Source: CAZOOA01 sp964581355 (lineage in GTDB: Bacteria; Bacillota; Dethiobacteria; DTU022; UBA8154). Taken from it: a DNA stretch of 24,954 bases. Positions 1 to 7,056 of the stretch are shown piece after piece. Made by a program: the position numbers and the translations under genes. Where the stretch lies: positions 1 to 24,954 of the forward strand of contig CAZOOA010000043.1 of the NCBI GenBank assembly GCA_964581355.1, written 5' to 3'. The notes beneath the pieces are model-generated. The model did no database searches, was not told where the DNA came from, and saw nothing but the letters and a program-made list of their open reading frames with translations. The number at the start of each line of letters is the position of its first letter. Position 1 is the first letter of the stretch.

Positions 1-454
1 GCAGTATTTGGTAACAGAAATGTATGCAAGGGGTCTTTCTACCCGTGACATAGAAGACACCTTTACAGACAGCAGCGGTCAGTGTTTAATCAGCAAAAGC
101 GCTGTTAGCCAGGTTACTGACAATCTTTGGGAAGAATATCTGGCCTTTACCCAAAGAGACTTATCAGGCTTTGATGTAGCCTACCTGTTCCTGGACGCTG
201 TTTATGAACCCATGCGTTTGTTTAAAGGGCCCAAGGAAGGCATCCTTTGCGCTTGGGCTATCCTGGCTACCGGCGAAAAAGTTCTTTTGCACATGGACCT
301 GGGCAATAAAGAAAGCTATGCCTGCTGGCTGGAATTTTTACGCAGCATGGTCCAAAGGGGACTGCCTACCCCTCTTTCAATCACTACAGACGGTGCTCCC
401 GGCCTGATGAAAGCAAATGTTTATTCAACCCACAAGGGTCATCTAAAAAAATGA
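1..454 (+). pseudogene. IS256-family (mutator-type) transposase fragment, truncated at both ends
   Basis: The reading frame is open at the left edge, so the N-terminus lies outside the window. The visible part carries the IS256-type core: the first catalytic aspartate in LFLDAVYEPMR (about residue 63 counted from the TTG at 8) and the second in ITTDGAPGLMKA (about residue 128). Family resemblance stops abruptly after GLMKA, near base 414. The remaining residues to the stop at 454 are unrelated, and the third acidic residue and whole C-terminal domain are missing. It cannot be an active transposase. It marks the left boundary of a visibly AT-rich segment and is probably the scar of an insertion followed by deletion. 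The family call comes from motif recognition only; no terminal inverted repeat was found. Confidence 0.85.
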
Positions 455-513
455 AATACTGCGAATGGAAGAGTATGATTAAGCAAACTAAAGAATATAG
501 AGGGAGGCATAGA

Positions 514-1053
514 ATGAGAAATAGAAACAAATTAATTGTTATTTTGCTTGTATTCAGCTTAGTTCTAAATGCTGTTCTTTTCAGAAATTTAGCAATAACT
601 AATGTCAAGTATGAACAACTGGCATTTAATGTAATGTATGCACAACTTATCGCGCTAGAGCAAATATCAAAGCGTACCGAAAAAATTGTTGATGATTCTT
701 TCGAGACAACAAGTGAACACTTAGTTAATTTGCATTATTGGTATTCAGCCATCAGCCAAATACCCAGAATCGATTCGAGGTTCGGGTACCTGCCGCAGAC
801 TACTTCTAAATTAGAAACACTTATTGAACACACACAAAAAATATTAAGGAAATATGATATGCTAAAAAATGCTCATGAGCTAAATAAAGAAGAACGTGAC
901 ATGATTGGACAATTTTCCGAAAATCTTCTATCTGCTGTGAATGCTGTAAATATAGTAATTAATTCTAATGAAGATTTAAAAAAGAAAGATTCAATAATTG
1001 CAGAGAACATGATTGAATATATTGATGCAATCGAAAATTTATCAATTTTTTAA
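514..1053 (+). CDS. Hypothetical membrane-anchored protein
   Basis: I do not recognise this 179-residue protein. I prefer the ATG at 514 over an upstream ATG at 451 because GGGAGG lies just before it at 502-507, and the product then begins MRNRNKLIVILLVFSLVLNA, a typical positive-inside signal anchor. After this single membrane segment the protein is hydrophilic, rich in Lys, Glu and Asn, and predicted mostly helical, so the bulk probably lies outside the membrane. No enzymatic motif, lipobox or cysteine pattern is visible. It stands alone downstream of the truncated transposase, with AT-rich codon use like its right-hand neighbours. Function unknown. Confidence 0.6.
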   Translation: MRNRNKLIVILLVFSLVLNAVLFRNLAITNVKYEQLAFNVMYAQLIALEQISKRTEKIVDDSFETTSEHLVNLHYWYSAISQIPRIDSRFGYLPQTTSKLETLIEHTQKILRKYDMLKNAHELNKEERDMIGQFSENLLSAVNAVNIVINSNEDLKKKDSIIAENMIEYIDAIENLSIF

Positions 1054-1454
1054 CAGTTTTTTCTTGCAGCATCGATCGTGCCAAGCAACACCTTCCTGAT
1101 TGCTGTTTTCCGGCAAATTCCCATTTCATCAATTTGCTTGATTTCAAACAGAATACTATACTATAAATTTAACACTATCCCGGATGACTGAAAATCGTAA
1201 CGGTCGGCTTGATTATGCAAATATAGGGGTGTGAAGATATGAACCACCGTTTGTCGAATGTGCCATCTCCACCCTTAACATGAGGGTATTATAAAACAAG
1301 CATCTATAAACTAAAAAAACCGCTTTTAGCGATTTATTTTCTATTACTTTATATTTTTTACATTCATCAGGGATATTGGAAAGAAACGGGATGAAATAAT
1401 CCGCCTGCTAAAAGAAAGAGATAAGTAATCGTTTTATACTGGAGGTTCGTCCTT
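1054..1454. other. Intergenic stretch without a clear gene
   Basis: No complete gene is visible. There is a weak imperfect hairpin around 1318-1336 (AAACCGCT / AGCGATTT with one mismatch) followed by T-rich sequence, possibly a terminator. A short plus-strand frame ending at the TAA at 1426-1428 reads ...RDEIIRLLKERDK and has no convincing start, so it looks like the tail of a lost gene. Confidence 0.4.
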
Positions 1455-1775
1455 TTGTTGTTTTCAATTATAAATTATGGAATGCTGGTATTATTCGGTT
1501 TGGGAGCATTTATATGCTATATGGCCAAATCTCAAAGTGGGCATATTCTCTATAAATATGGCTTTTGGTCTTTTGGATTTTTTTTTGCTTCCAGGTTTAT
1601 TAGCATTATTCAGTAATTACTTCTATCTCCTGGATTAGGCCGAGATATTGTTGCCATGGATCCCATTTTGATTACAGGTATAAATATAAGTAGAGAGATA
1701 TTAATAGCAGCAGCTTTTATTGTTCTTGTAATAGGTTTTTACAAAAGTTTTGAAAAGAAAAACAGCAAAAGTTAG
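1455..1775 (+). pseudogene. Small membrane protein gene interrupted by an in-frame TAA
   Basis: GGAGG at 1441-1445 sits 9 bases before a TTG start at 1455. The frame runs 53 codons as a hydrophobic protein (FSIINYGMLVLFGLGAFICY..., then a second hydrophobic stretch GFWSFGFFFASRFISIIQ) and meets TAA at 1614-1616. The same frame continues without a shift for another 52 sense codons to TAG at 1773-1775. That part has a further membrane segment (ILIAAAFIVLVIGFY) and a basic tail. A single CAA-to-TAA change would explain the break. The whole product would be about 106 residues with three membrane segments. The family is not recognised. It could be a recent pseudogene, two small proteins, or a read-through gene; pseudogene is the simplest reading. 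Confidence 0.55.
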
Positions 1776-1866
1776 TTTATGTTTATTGGGACGCAGTATC
1801 TTTATTAAGCAAATTAACTTAACATAAAATTCGCAGAACTGAATTTTTGGATAGAAAGGAGAAGTA

Positions 1867-2433
1867 ATGGAGGAGAGAATTTTGAAAAATTCTACCCTAT
1901 TATTAACTGCGTTGTTATGTATATTTTTCATTTATGGCTGTGCTAATCAAATTTCTTCTAATGATTTTATTCATGATCCTGAGGTGATTGATGAAGTGTC
2001 CGTAGGTGTTGTTGTAGGTGAAGGAGAAGTTGTTAACGTAGATATTAAAGACGAACTTCAAGTCAGTGAAATGCTTGACCTGCTTAAAAATGTTGAAGTA
2101 GAAAAATTTTCCGTAGACAAGGTTAATGCAATTTATGAAAATGCAGAAATATGGTCTCAAAATGTTAAATTCCAGATTTCTCTAATTGCAACCAGCAAAT
2201 TTGACCGAGCTGATCCCAATGCAGCACTTAAAGGCTTTATCGTAATATTGGAAGAAGGAAACCTGTTATTTGTGGATCCAAAGACAATGGGTCCATTCGA
2301 AGAAGATCAAATTGAAAAAACCGCTTACTATATTTCAAAAGAAATACAAACAGAAAATATAAACAAGATGGTTCGAATTATTGAGGAAAAAAGTGAAAAC
2401 ATCAGAGGCAAAATTAATAATAAATTTTCTTGA
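1867..2433 (+). CDS. Putative lipoprotein of unknown function
   Basis: This 188-residue product begins with a short charged stretch, a hydrophobic core (LLLTALLCIFFIYG) and a cysteine at about residue 25 in the context IYGCAN. That is a lipobox, so the mature protein is probably a diacylglyceryl-linked lipoprotein on the outer face of the membrane. AAGGAG at 1856-1861 supports the ATG at 1867. A TTG six codons in (1882) is also preceded by GGAGGAG and could be the real start without affecting the signal peptide. The mature part is acidic and hydrophilic with a lysine-rich C-terminus and no recognised domain. The stop TGA overlaps the -35 box of the blaI-like operon, so the two are adjacent, but that operon has its own promoter. 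Confidence 0.7.
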   Translation: MEERILKNSTLLLTALLCIFFIYGCANQISSNDFIHDPEVIDEVSVGVVVGEGEVVNVDIKDELQVSEMLDLLKNVEVEKFSVDKVNAIYENAEIWSQNVKFQISLIATSKFDRADPNAALKGFIVILEEGNLLFVDPKTMGPFEEDQIEKTAYYISKEIQTENINKMVRIIEEKSENIRGKINNKFS

Positions 2434-2458
2434 CATTCTGGTTCTATTGGGATAGAAT
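2430..2458 (+). promoter_or_regulatory. Sigma-A promoter of the blaI-like operon
   Basis: TTGACA at 2430-2435, a 17-base spacer and TAGAAT at 2453-2458 make a near-consensus vegetative promoter. It lies about 50 bases upstream of the repressor start and overlaps the stop codon of the lipoprotein gene. Confidence 0.8.
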
Positions 2459-2487
2459 TGCTTTATAGGCATTCTATTGCAATAGAA
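2442..2487 (+). promoter_or_regulatory. Tandem 16-bp palindromic operators, probably bound by the BlaI-type repressor
   Basis: TTCTATTGCAATAGAA at 2472-2487 is a perfect palindrome. TTCTATTGGGATAGAA at 2442-2457 is the same site with one altered centre pair. Their starts are 30 bp apart, close to three helical turns, so both would face the same side of the DNA. The upstream copy covers the -10 box and the downstream copy lies in the early transcribed region, an arrangement suited to repression. BlaI/MecI proteins are known to autoregulate by dimer binding to paired palindromes. Binding by the adjacent repressor is inferred. Confidence 0.75.
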
Positions 2488-2510
2488 CCATTAATAAAAA
2501 GGAGCGTGCT

Positions 2511-2870
2511 TTGGAAATCAAACTATTTGATTCGGAACTGAAAGTTATGGACATTTTATGGAAGAAAGGTGACACTACCGCGAAAAGGATTGCGGAAATT
2601 TTAAAAGAACAGGTCGGATGGAGCAAGACCACCACTTATACGGTGATCAAAAAGTGCATCGGCAAAGGAGCCATAGAGCGTCGTGAGCCCAACTTTGTCT
2701 GCCACCCTCTTCTTACTATAGAACAAGTACGGGAATTGGAGACAACAGAGCTTATCAACAAAATGTACGGCGGTGCTGCTGATCAACTTGTTGCTTCTAT
2801 TCTAGGACGCAAATATTTATCCCCAGAAGAAATTCAAAGGCTAAAACAGCTTATCAGTAGTCTGGAATGA
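2511..2870 (+). CDS. blaI: BlaI/MecI-family transcriptional repressor
   Basis: This 119-residue protein matches the BlaI/MecI/CopY family in length and layout. It has an N-terminal winged helix (LFDSELKVMDILWKKGDTTAKRIAEIL, then GWSKTTTYTVIKKCIGKGAIER as recognition helix and wing) and a C-terminal helical dimerisation part ending in LSPEEIQRLKQLISSLE. In this family, dimers bind palindromic operators and are inactivated by proteolysis triggered by a membrane M56 partner. The start is TTG at 2511, supported by AGGAG at 2500-2504. It is the first gene of a three-gene operon; the next gene starts 9 bases after its stop, with its ribosome site overlapping the stop region. The promoter carries two matching palindromes, consistent with autoregulation. 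The signal is unknown and need not be a beta-lactam. Confidence 0.9.
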   Translation: MEIKLFDSELKVMDILWKKGDTTAKRIAEILKEQVGWSKTTTYTVIKKCIGKGAIERREPNFVCHPLLTIEQVRELETTELINKMYGGAADQLVASILGRKYLSPEEIQRLKQLISSLE

Positions 2871-2879
2871 GGTGAGGGT

Positions 2880-4229
2880 ATGTTGATCTTTGCAATGAGT
2901 CTTTCGGTTGTTTTACTTATTCCGGCAATTGTTCTAATCCGTGCCCTTGCCCTTCACAAACTGCCAAAAATCACTTTTCTTGCTCTGTGGGCAATTGCTT
3001 TGTCTCGCTTACTTATACCATTTTCCATTCCGTCACGGTTCAGTATTTACAACGCTACAAACATACTGGAAGGTTTAATCACAAATCCGGATACTTCAAT
3101 TACACTGCCAAATGTCACGACTATTTCCAATGTATGGACCGCACAGGATATTATGATAAACCCTGCTTCAACAGATACAACCACCGTAACCGTTTCACCG
3201 CTCGTTATGATTTGGCTGCTGGGACTGGTGGCTTGTGCTTTATTTTTCCTGGTAACGCATCTTCGATGCAACAGGGATTATAAGATGGCTCTGCCCGTTA
3301 ACAACGAATATGTGAACCGCTGGCTTCAGGAACATTCTGCAAGGAAAGATATTCAAATTCGACATTCGGATAAAATTACCATACCCTTAACTTATGGAAT
3401 ATGGTGGCCGGTGGTACTACTGCCTAAAACCACCGACTGGTCGGACGAAACAAGGCTGCGGCATATCCTCGCCCATGAGTATGTGCATATCAAAAGGTTT
3501 GATATTTTATCCAAATGGTTGTTGGCCGCCGCGCTGTGCTTGCATTGGTTCAACCCTTTGGTGTGGTTGATGTATATCCTGGCCAATCGTGATATTGAAT
3601 TGTCCTGCGACGAGACGGTGGTGCGGACATATGGCGAAACGGTAAAAACATCTTATGCCCTAACTCTCATTGGCCTGGAGGAAAGAAAAAGCAGAATGAC
3701 TCCATTATGCAGCAATTTCAGCAAGAATGCCATTGAAGAAAGGATCATATCAATTATGAGGACAAAGAAAATTTCCTTTGCAAGGATAGCACTTGCATTA
3801 TTAATAGTACTTAGTGTACTTACTGTATTTGCTACAAACTCTGCATTGAAAGGTAGGCCTTCACAAAATGGTACAACTGTGGTTGAAGGAATAACAGTTG
3901 AAAAAATAATTCCGGATAATCCTGTCGAAGAAATGATAGTTCCGAATTATACTGTCAACGAGCAAGGAGAGACCTACGGTTCTGCGCCTTACGTTTATGG
4001 TAAAATAGTAAAAGAGCCGGATTTAATTTCTGCAATTGGAGTAGATGGAGTTAAAGGATATGTAAAAGCAACAGATCTAAATGGCCCCTCCTTTTCTTCA
4101 CCCGAAGAAGCTATCGCCTACCAAGAAAAAATGCAAGCAGCCGGCTCTCGATCCATCCCTTTGTATGAATCAGACGGCAGAACGGAAATCGGTGAATTTA
4201 TATTAGGTACAGGTAAAAATCCAGATTAA
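2880..4229 (+). CDS. BlaR1-like M56 membrane metalloprotease with a non-PBP sensor tail
   Basis: This 449-residue protein is the likely sensor and protease partner of the BlaI-type repressor. Hydrophobic segments lie at about 2-22, 31-50, 107-127, 213-234 and 300-318. The gluzincin motif HEYVH is at 199-203 (in LAHEYVHIKRFD), with a probable third zinc ligand in LSCDETVV near residue 245. Classical BlaR1/MecR1 proteins end in a ~250-residue penicillin-binding domain. Here the extracellular part is only about 130 residues and contains no SxxK or KTG motif. Residues about 356-441 form a distinct module (YTVNEQGETYGS, EPDLISAIGVDGVKGYVKA, RSIPLYESDGRTEIGEF) that recurs in the next gene. The start is ATG at 2880 with a GAGGTGAGGG ribosome site. 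The ligand is unknown; the shared module is the obvious candidate to bind it. Confidence 0.88.
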   Translation: MLIFAMSLSVVLLIPAIVLIRALALHKLPKITFLALWAIALSRLLIPFSIPSRFSIYNATNILEGLITNPDTSITLPNVTTISNVWTAQDIMINPASTDTTTVTVSPLVMIWLLGLVACALFFLVTHLRCNRDYKMALPVNNEYVNRWLQEHSARKDIQIRHSDKITIPLTYGIWWPVVLLPKTTDWSDETRLRHILAHEYVHIKRFDILSKWLLAAALCLHWFNPLVWLMYILANRDIELSCDETVVRTYGETVKTSYALTLIGLEERKSRMTPLCSNFSKNAIEERIISIMRTKKISFARIALALLIVLSVLTVFATNSALKGRPSQNGTTVVEGITVEKIIPDNPVEEMIVPNYTVNEQGETYGSAPYVYGKIVKEPDLISAIGVDGVKGYVKATDLNGPSFSSPEEAIAYQEKMQAAGSRSIPLYESDGRTEIGEFILGTGKNPD

Positions 4230-4267
4230 TGCCAAATTAAAACATGATGGAATAGGAGGAAAGTATA

Positions 4268-5053
4268 ATGACAAATCGAATAAAAAAAATAATTATGTGT
4301 TTGCTAATGATTGTTTTTTTGCCAACAACGGCATTGGCTCACACTTCATCTCCACCCTATGAAACACCTACGATCTTCGGATATAAATATTCGTTTACAT
4401 CTGAGGTGGATCTTCGTGGTTCGATACCTCCAACAGTTGAAGCAGTTGCTACTGTAAAGGTGTTGGAAAACCAAGCTGTGCCAACAGGATATATGGGTGC
4501 AAATGCTCGCTTGTATAATTCATCCGGCGCTTTACAGGCCTCAAGCGGTCCGGTATATAACGTTGGAACTACCTCTATGTTTTTTGTGTATTCTCCTAGA
4601 ATTAGCACTCCAGGACAGTATTATGCTCATAATATAGGTCTATTCTATAATGGAAATGGGTATAACACTTATATTGGGTATGAATCTCCAATTCAGACAT
4701 TATCAAGGTCTTCCTCTGAGAGCAAAACTGATGCTCCAAAGGTTATAGAGGAGTTGATAGCCCAGGAAGCATATGCCGTTAATGAGAACGGAGAAACTTA
4801 TGGTTCCTCATTATCCGCATATACAATTGGTGTAGAACCGGATTTAATTTCTGCTGTTAGCACCAATGGAGTCAACGGATATGTCAGGGCAGATGAACTA
4901 ACACCAAAAGTTTCTACAATCGAAGAAGCACTTAAACTAATGGGCAAAAAGGGTGATGTTCGTACAATTCCTATTTATGATGCAGATGGGAAAACTGTGC
5001 TTGGTGAATTTGAGATGGTAACCAACTACGAATTAGTGAAAGAAACTGAATAA
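4268..5053 (+). CDS. Secreted protein sharing its C-terminal module with the M56 sensor
   Basis: This 261-residue product has a clear Sec signal peptide (RIKKIIMCLLMIVFLPTTALA, cleavage likely after residue 24). The mature N-terminal region (about 25-145) is rich in Gly, Ser, Tyr and Thr, predicted beta, and not recognised. Residues about 168-249 (YAVNENGETYGS, EPDLISAVSTNGVNGYVRA, RTIPIYDADGKTVLGEF) align with the tail of the upstream M56 protein, keeping the same motif order and spacing apart from small gaps. It starts at ATG 4268 behind AGGAGG and is last in the operon before a strong hairpin. It may be an exported effector, a co-receptor or a decoy controlled by the same signal. No catalytic motif was seen. 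Confidence 0.8.
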   Translation: MTNRIKKIIMCLLMIVFLPTTALAHTSSPPYETPTIFGYKYSFTSEVDLRGSIPPTVEAVATVKVLENQAVPTGYMGANARLYNSSGALQASSGPVYNVGTTSMFFVYSPRISTPGQYYAHNIGLFYNGNGYNTYIGYESPIQTLSRSSSESKTDAPKVIEELIAQEAYAVNENGETYGSSLSAYTIGVEPDLISAVSTNGVNGYVRADELTPKVSTIEEALKLMGKKGDVRTIPIYDADGKTVLGEFEMVTNYELVKETE

Positions 5054-5074
5054 TTGAAAATGAATCATAAGGTA

Positions 5075-5125
5075 TTTAAGAAACTTCCCCAAAGCTCTTA
5101 ATGGGCTTTGGGGAAGTTTCTTAAA
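5075..5125. terminator. 21-bp perfect hairpin after the blaI-like operon, probable bidirectional terminator
   Basis: Positions 5075-5095 and 5105-5125 are perfect reverse complements separated by 9 bases. The core CCCCAAAGC / GCTTTGGGG is flanked by AAGAAACTT and AAGTTTCTT, which can act as U-rich tails in either direction. It begins 22 bases after the stop of the secreted-protein gene. It also sits exactly where the downstream transposase remnant begins, so it could mark an insertion or deletion junction. Confidence 0.65.
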
Positions 5126-5126
5126 G

Positions 5127-5744
5127 TTGCAGTACCATCTCAACGACGCTGCTGTACAGAAGGCCAAGGAAAAGTTAAGCTGTTTTGTACTGGTGACAAA
5201 CCTGGATGAAACCAATACAGCATATGAGATTGTCAAAGAGTATAAAGCCCAAAGCCATGTGGAAACATCGTTTAAGTTTCTTAAAGACCCGCTCTTTGTC
5301 GGTCCAATCTACTTGAAAAAGCCTGAACGGGTAGAAGCATTAGCGTACGTACTGCTCATGGCACTGCTGATCTTCGGTATCCTGGAACGCCGGGCCCGAG
5401 AAGCGATGAAACATGAAACAGAACCCCTGTTACTCCAGGGTGCAGAAAGCTATTTACGTCGTTCCCTGGAAGCTATTTTCGATACAGGCAGGCATATTTT
5501 AGCCAAAACCGGTGGAATGGAATTATCTGCCGAATACAAGAGTATCGCACGTGGCCTGGGGGAACGGGAAGTGGTATCCGCTTCTCTATCGGAAACACTG
5601 GTGGATATGGCAGGTTACCGAAACCGTCTGGTTTATCTTTATTACCAAATAGGCGATGAAGAGCTCTATGATATCATTCAAAACCATATACCGGATATCA
5701 GGGAGTTTGTCAAGCAGGTTTATCGATATATTAATGAGAGGTAA
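5127..5744 (+). pseudogene. Chimera of an IS4/IS1634-type transposase fragment and a truncated HepT-like toxin
   Basis: The 205-codon frame joins two unrelated pieces. Residues about 15-103 (SCFVLVTNL, YKAQSHVETSFKFLKDPLFVGP, YLKKPERVEALAYVLLMALLIFGILERRAR) are the C-terminal part of an IS1634-type DDE transposase. Residues about 108-205 (YLRRSLEAIFDTGRHILAKTG, LVDMAGYRNRLVYLYYQIGDEELYDIIQ) are a HepT/DUF86 toxin lacking roughly its first 40 residues. Active HepT has an R-x4-H-x-Y motif; here it reads RNRLVYLY, so the histidine is tyrosine. No MntA-type nucleotidyltransferase antitoxin is adjacent. The TTG start abuts the hairpin and lacks a ribosome site. Most likely this is an untranslated relic of recombination between an IS element and a toxin-antitoxin locus. 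Confidence 0.8.
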
Positions 5745-5828
5745 TTGCTCAGCCCTTATGTAATTGCGCAACACGCCGCAAAGCAGGAAGCAGCGGGACG
5801 GTTTTTTCGCTTTCCCTATCGGTTCTTG

Positions 5829-6704
5829 TCATTCCAGGAGACCCAGGCGGCTTAAAACGTGATTGCGCAGCTTTTTGTAAGCCAAAGCCCCGGTAGTGTG
5901 CCCTTTTTTCTCCAGGGTCTCCACCGGGCAGTCCCCGTACGAAGCTTTTTGCGGCTCATACCTGATCAACTGGTCATGGACTGCCAGAAGAGGAAAGACA
6001 TTGCTGTTATTTCGGGAGGCAAAACCTTCTTCAAAGTTAAGTGCTTTTTTGATGGCCCAGGGGTTTTCTTTGGCCTCCCGGGCCACTGCCATACTGTAAG
6101 CCGAGTGCAAGTAGGCGTCATCCATGGCCAAGCCGGCCAGCAAGGGTGTATAAACATCGGCGCTGTTATAGTGGATGTGGTGCAGGTTGGTTATAAAACC
6201 ACCCATGCTTGTTCCAGCAACGATGATTTTACTGCTGCCAGCTTTTCTGCTGTGCTGCACGATTTGTTCAAACAGGAAGACAGAAACAGCAAGCATAGCC
6301 ACGACATTACTCAGGGTGCGGATGCCCTGCTGGAAGTCTTTCATCGAACGGTGAAAAGGGGCCCTAACCAGGAAAAGATTAGCCGGGATGTTTATCTTTT
6401 GATACGGGAAAATCCTTTTAAACCCGTAATCAAAGGGTATCTCGCTGGCACCGTGGTGATAGATAACGACTGGTTTGTTTTCTTCAAGCCACTGGGCCAA
6501 ACGAAAGCCTGCGTTAAGCTCACCCGCCATAGTAGCTGCGGTAATTTCATAGTCTCCTTCTGCTGTAATATCCGGGAAGTTAAGGCTTACTTGTTCCAGG
6601 TTCTCGGCAATAGTTTTAGATTCAAACCCGTCCCTGAAATACTTGGGCATAAAATTGGCACCCAACCCTACTGCTGCTTTATCAATTAGACTGTGTATAC
6701 TCAC
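5829..6704 (-). CDS. Alpha/beta-hydrolase family protein
   Basis: This roughly 290-residue protein shows an alpha/beta-hydrolase pattern: an early strand and oxyanion-loop region (KPVVIYHHGASE), the nucleophile elbow GTSMGG, a likely acid region near LLAVHDQLIRY, and a C-terminal GHTTG that would supply the catalytic histidine. There is no signal peptide, so it is probably cytoplasmic. The frame can begin at an ATG at 6710, but GAGGGG directly abuts that codon. The GTG at 6704 has the same GAGGGG with a 6-base spacing and is the better start. It is transcribed alone on the minus strand, bounded upstream by a hairpin at 6739-6762. The substrate cannot be told; a carboxylic ester or similar bond is typical of the fold. 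Confidence 0.75.
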   Translation of the reverse strand: MSIHSLIDKAAVGLGANFMPKYFRDGFESKTIAENLEQVSLNFPDITAEGDYEITAATMAGELNAGFRLAQWLEENKPVVIYHHGASEIPFDYGFKRIFPYQKINIPANLFLVRAPFHRSMKDFQQGIRTLSNVVAMLAVSVFLFEQIVQHSRKAGSSKIIVAGTSMGGFITNLHHIHYNSADVYTPLLAGLAMDDAYLHSAYSMAVAREAKENPWAIKKALNFEEGFASRNNSNVFPLLAVHDQLIRYEPQKASYGDCPVETLEKKGHTTGALAYKKLRNHVLSRLGLLE

Positions 6705-6738
6705 CGACATCCCCTCGCATTTCCAAATTACTTAAAAC

Positions 6739-6762
6739 CCTGGGGCACCCATTAGCCCCAGG
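6739..6762 (-). terminator. Intrinsic terminator on the minus strand
   Basis: CCTGGGGC and GCCCCAGG form a perfect 8-bp stem with an 8-base loop. On the minus strand the stem is followed by GTTTTAA. It lies 24 bases downstream of the stop of the 26-codon ORF at 6786-6866 and just upstream of the hydrolase gene. Confidence 0.6.
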
Positions 6763-6785
6763 ATACAACAAATGTCAGAAGCACT

Positions 6786-6866
6786 TTAGTTCTCCAGTAT
6801 TTTCTTGCACTGGTCATAGGCTTCTTTTTGAGATATGTTTAGTTTTATATTATCTTTTGCTTTCAT
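6786..6866 (-). CDS. Possible 26-residue small protein
   Basis: On the minus strand an ATG at 6866 opens a 26-codon frame (MKAKDNIKLNISQKEAYDQC, then KKILEN). GGGAAGAAGG lies 7-16 bases upstream and a good terminator hairpin follows. The sequence is charged and helix-prone with no membrane segment. It could be a real small protein or the residue of a larger lost gene. Upstream (6944-7056) another open minus frame without a start codon, ending SDWDNDGIEGEYQYFPRKAY..., also looks like a relic. No family recognised. Confidence 0.35.
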   Translation of the reverse strand: MKAKDNIKLNISQKEAYDQCKKILEN

Positions 6867-7056
6867 GAATAAACCCTTCTTCCCTGATAATTTTAAATTC
6901 CTGTTCACTAATAGTCAACAATCAACTTTAAAAGAACCTTTCTTTAAAATACTCGGTTGTAGGCTTTGCGGGGAAAATACTGATACTCGCCTTCTATCCC
7001 ATCATTATCCCAATCGCTTAACGTCTTCGTTCTTAATTCCTTAATCTGATTATTGA

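Noticed and set aside
1..454. Functional insertion sequence at the left edge
   Set aside because: The frame loses the third catalytic residue and C-terminal domain, and no terminal inverted repeat is visible.
2880..4229. Annotation of the M56 protein as a true beta-lactam receptor BlaR1
   Set aside because: The C-terminal penicillin-binding domain with SxxK/KTG motifs is absent, so beta-lactam sensing is not supported.
5859..6689. 276-codon plus-strand open frame
   Set aside because: It is exactly antisense to the alpha/beta hydrolase, has no ribosome site and no recognisable protein pattern, whereas the minus strand has clear hydrolase motifs.
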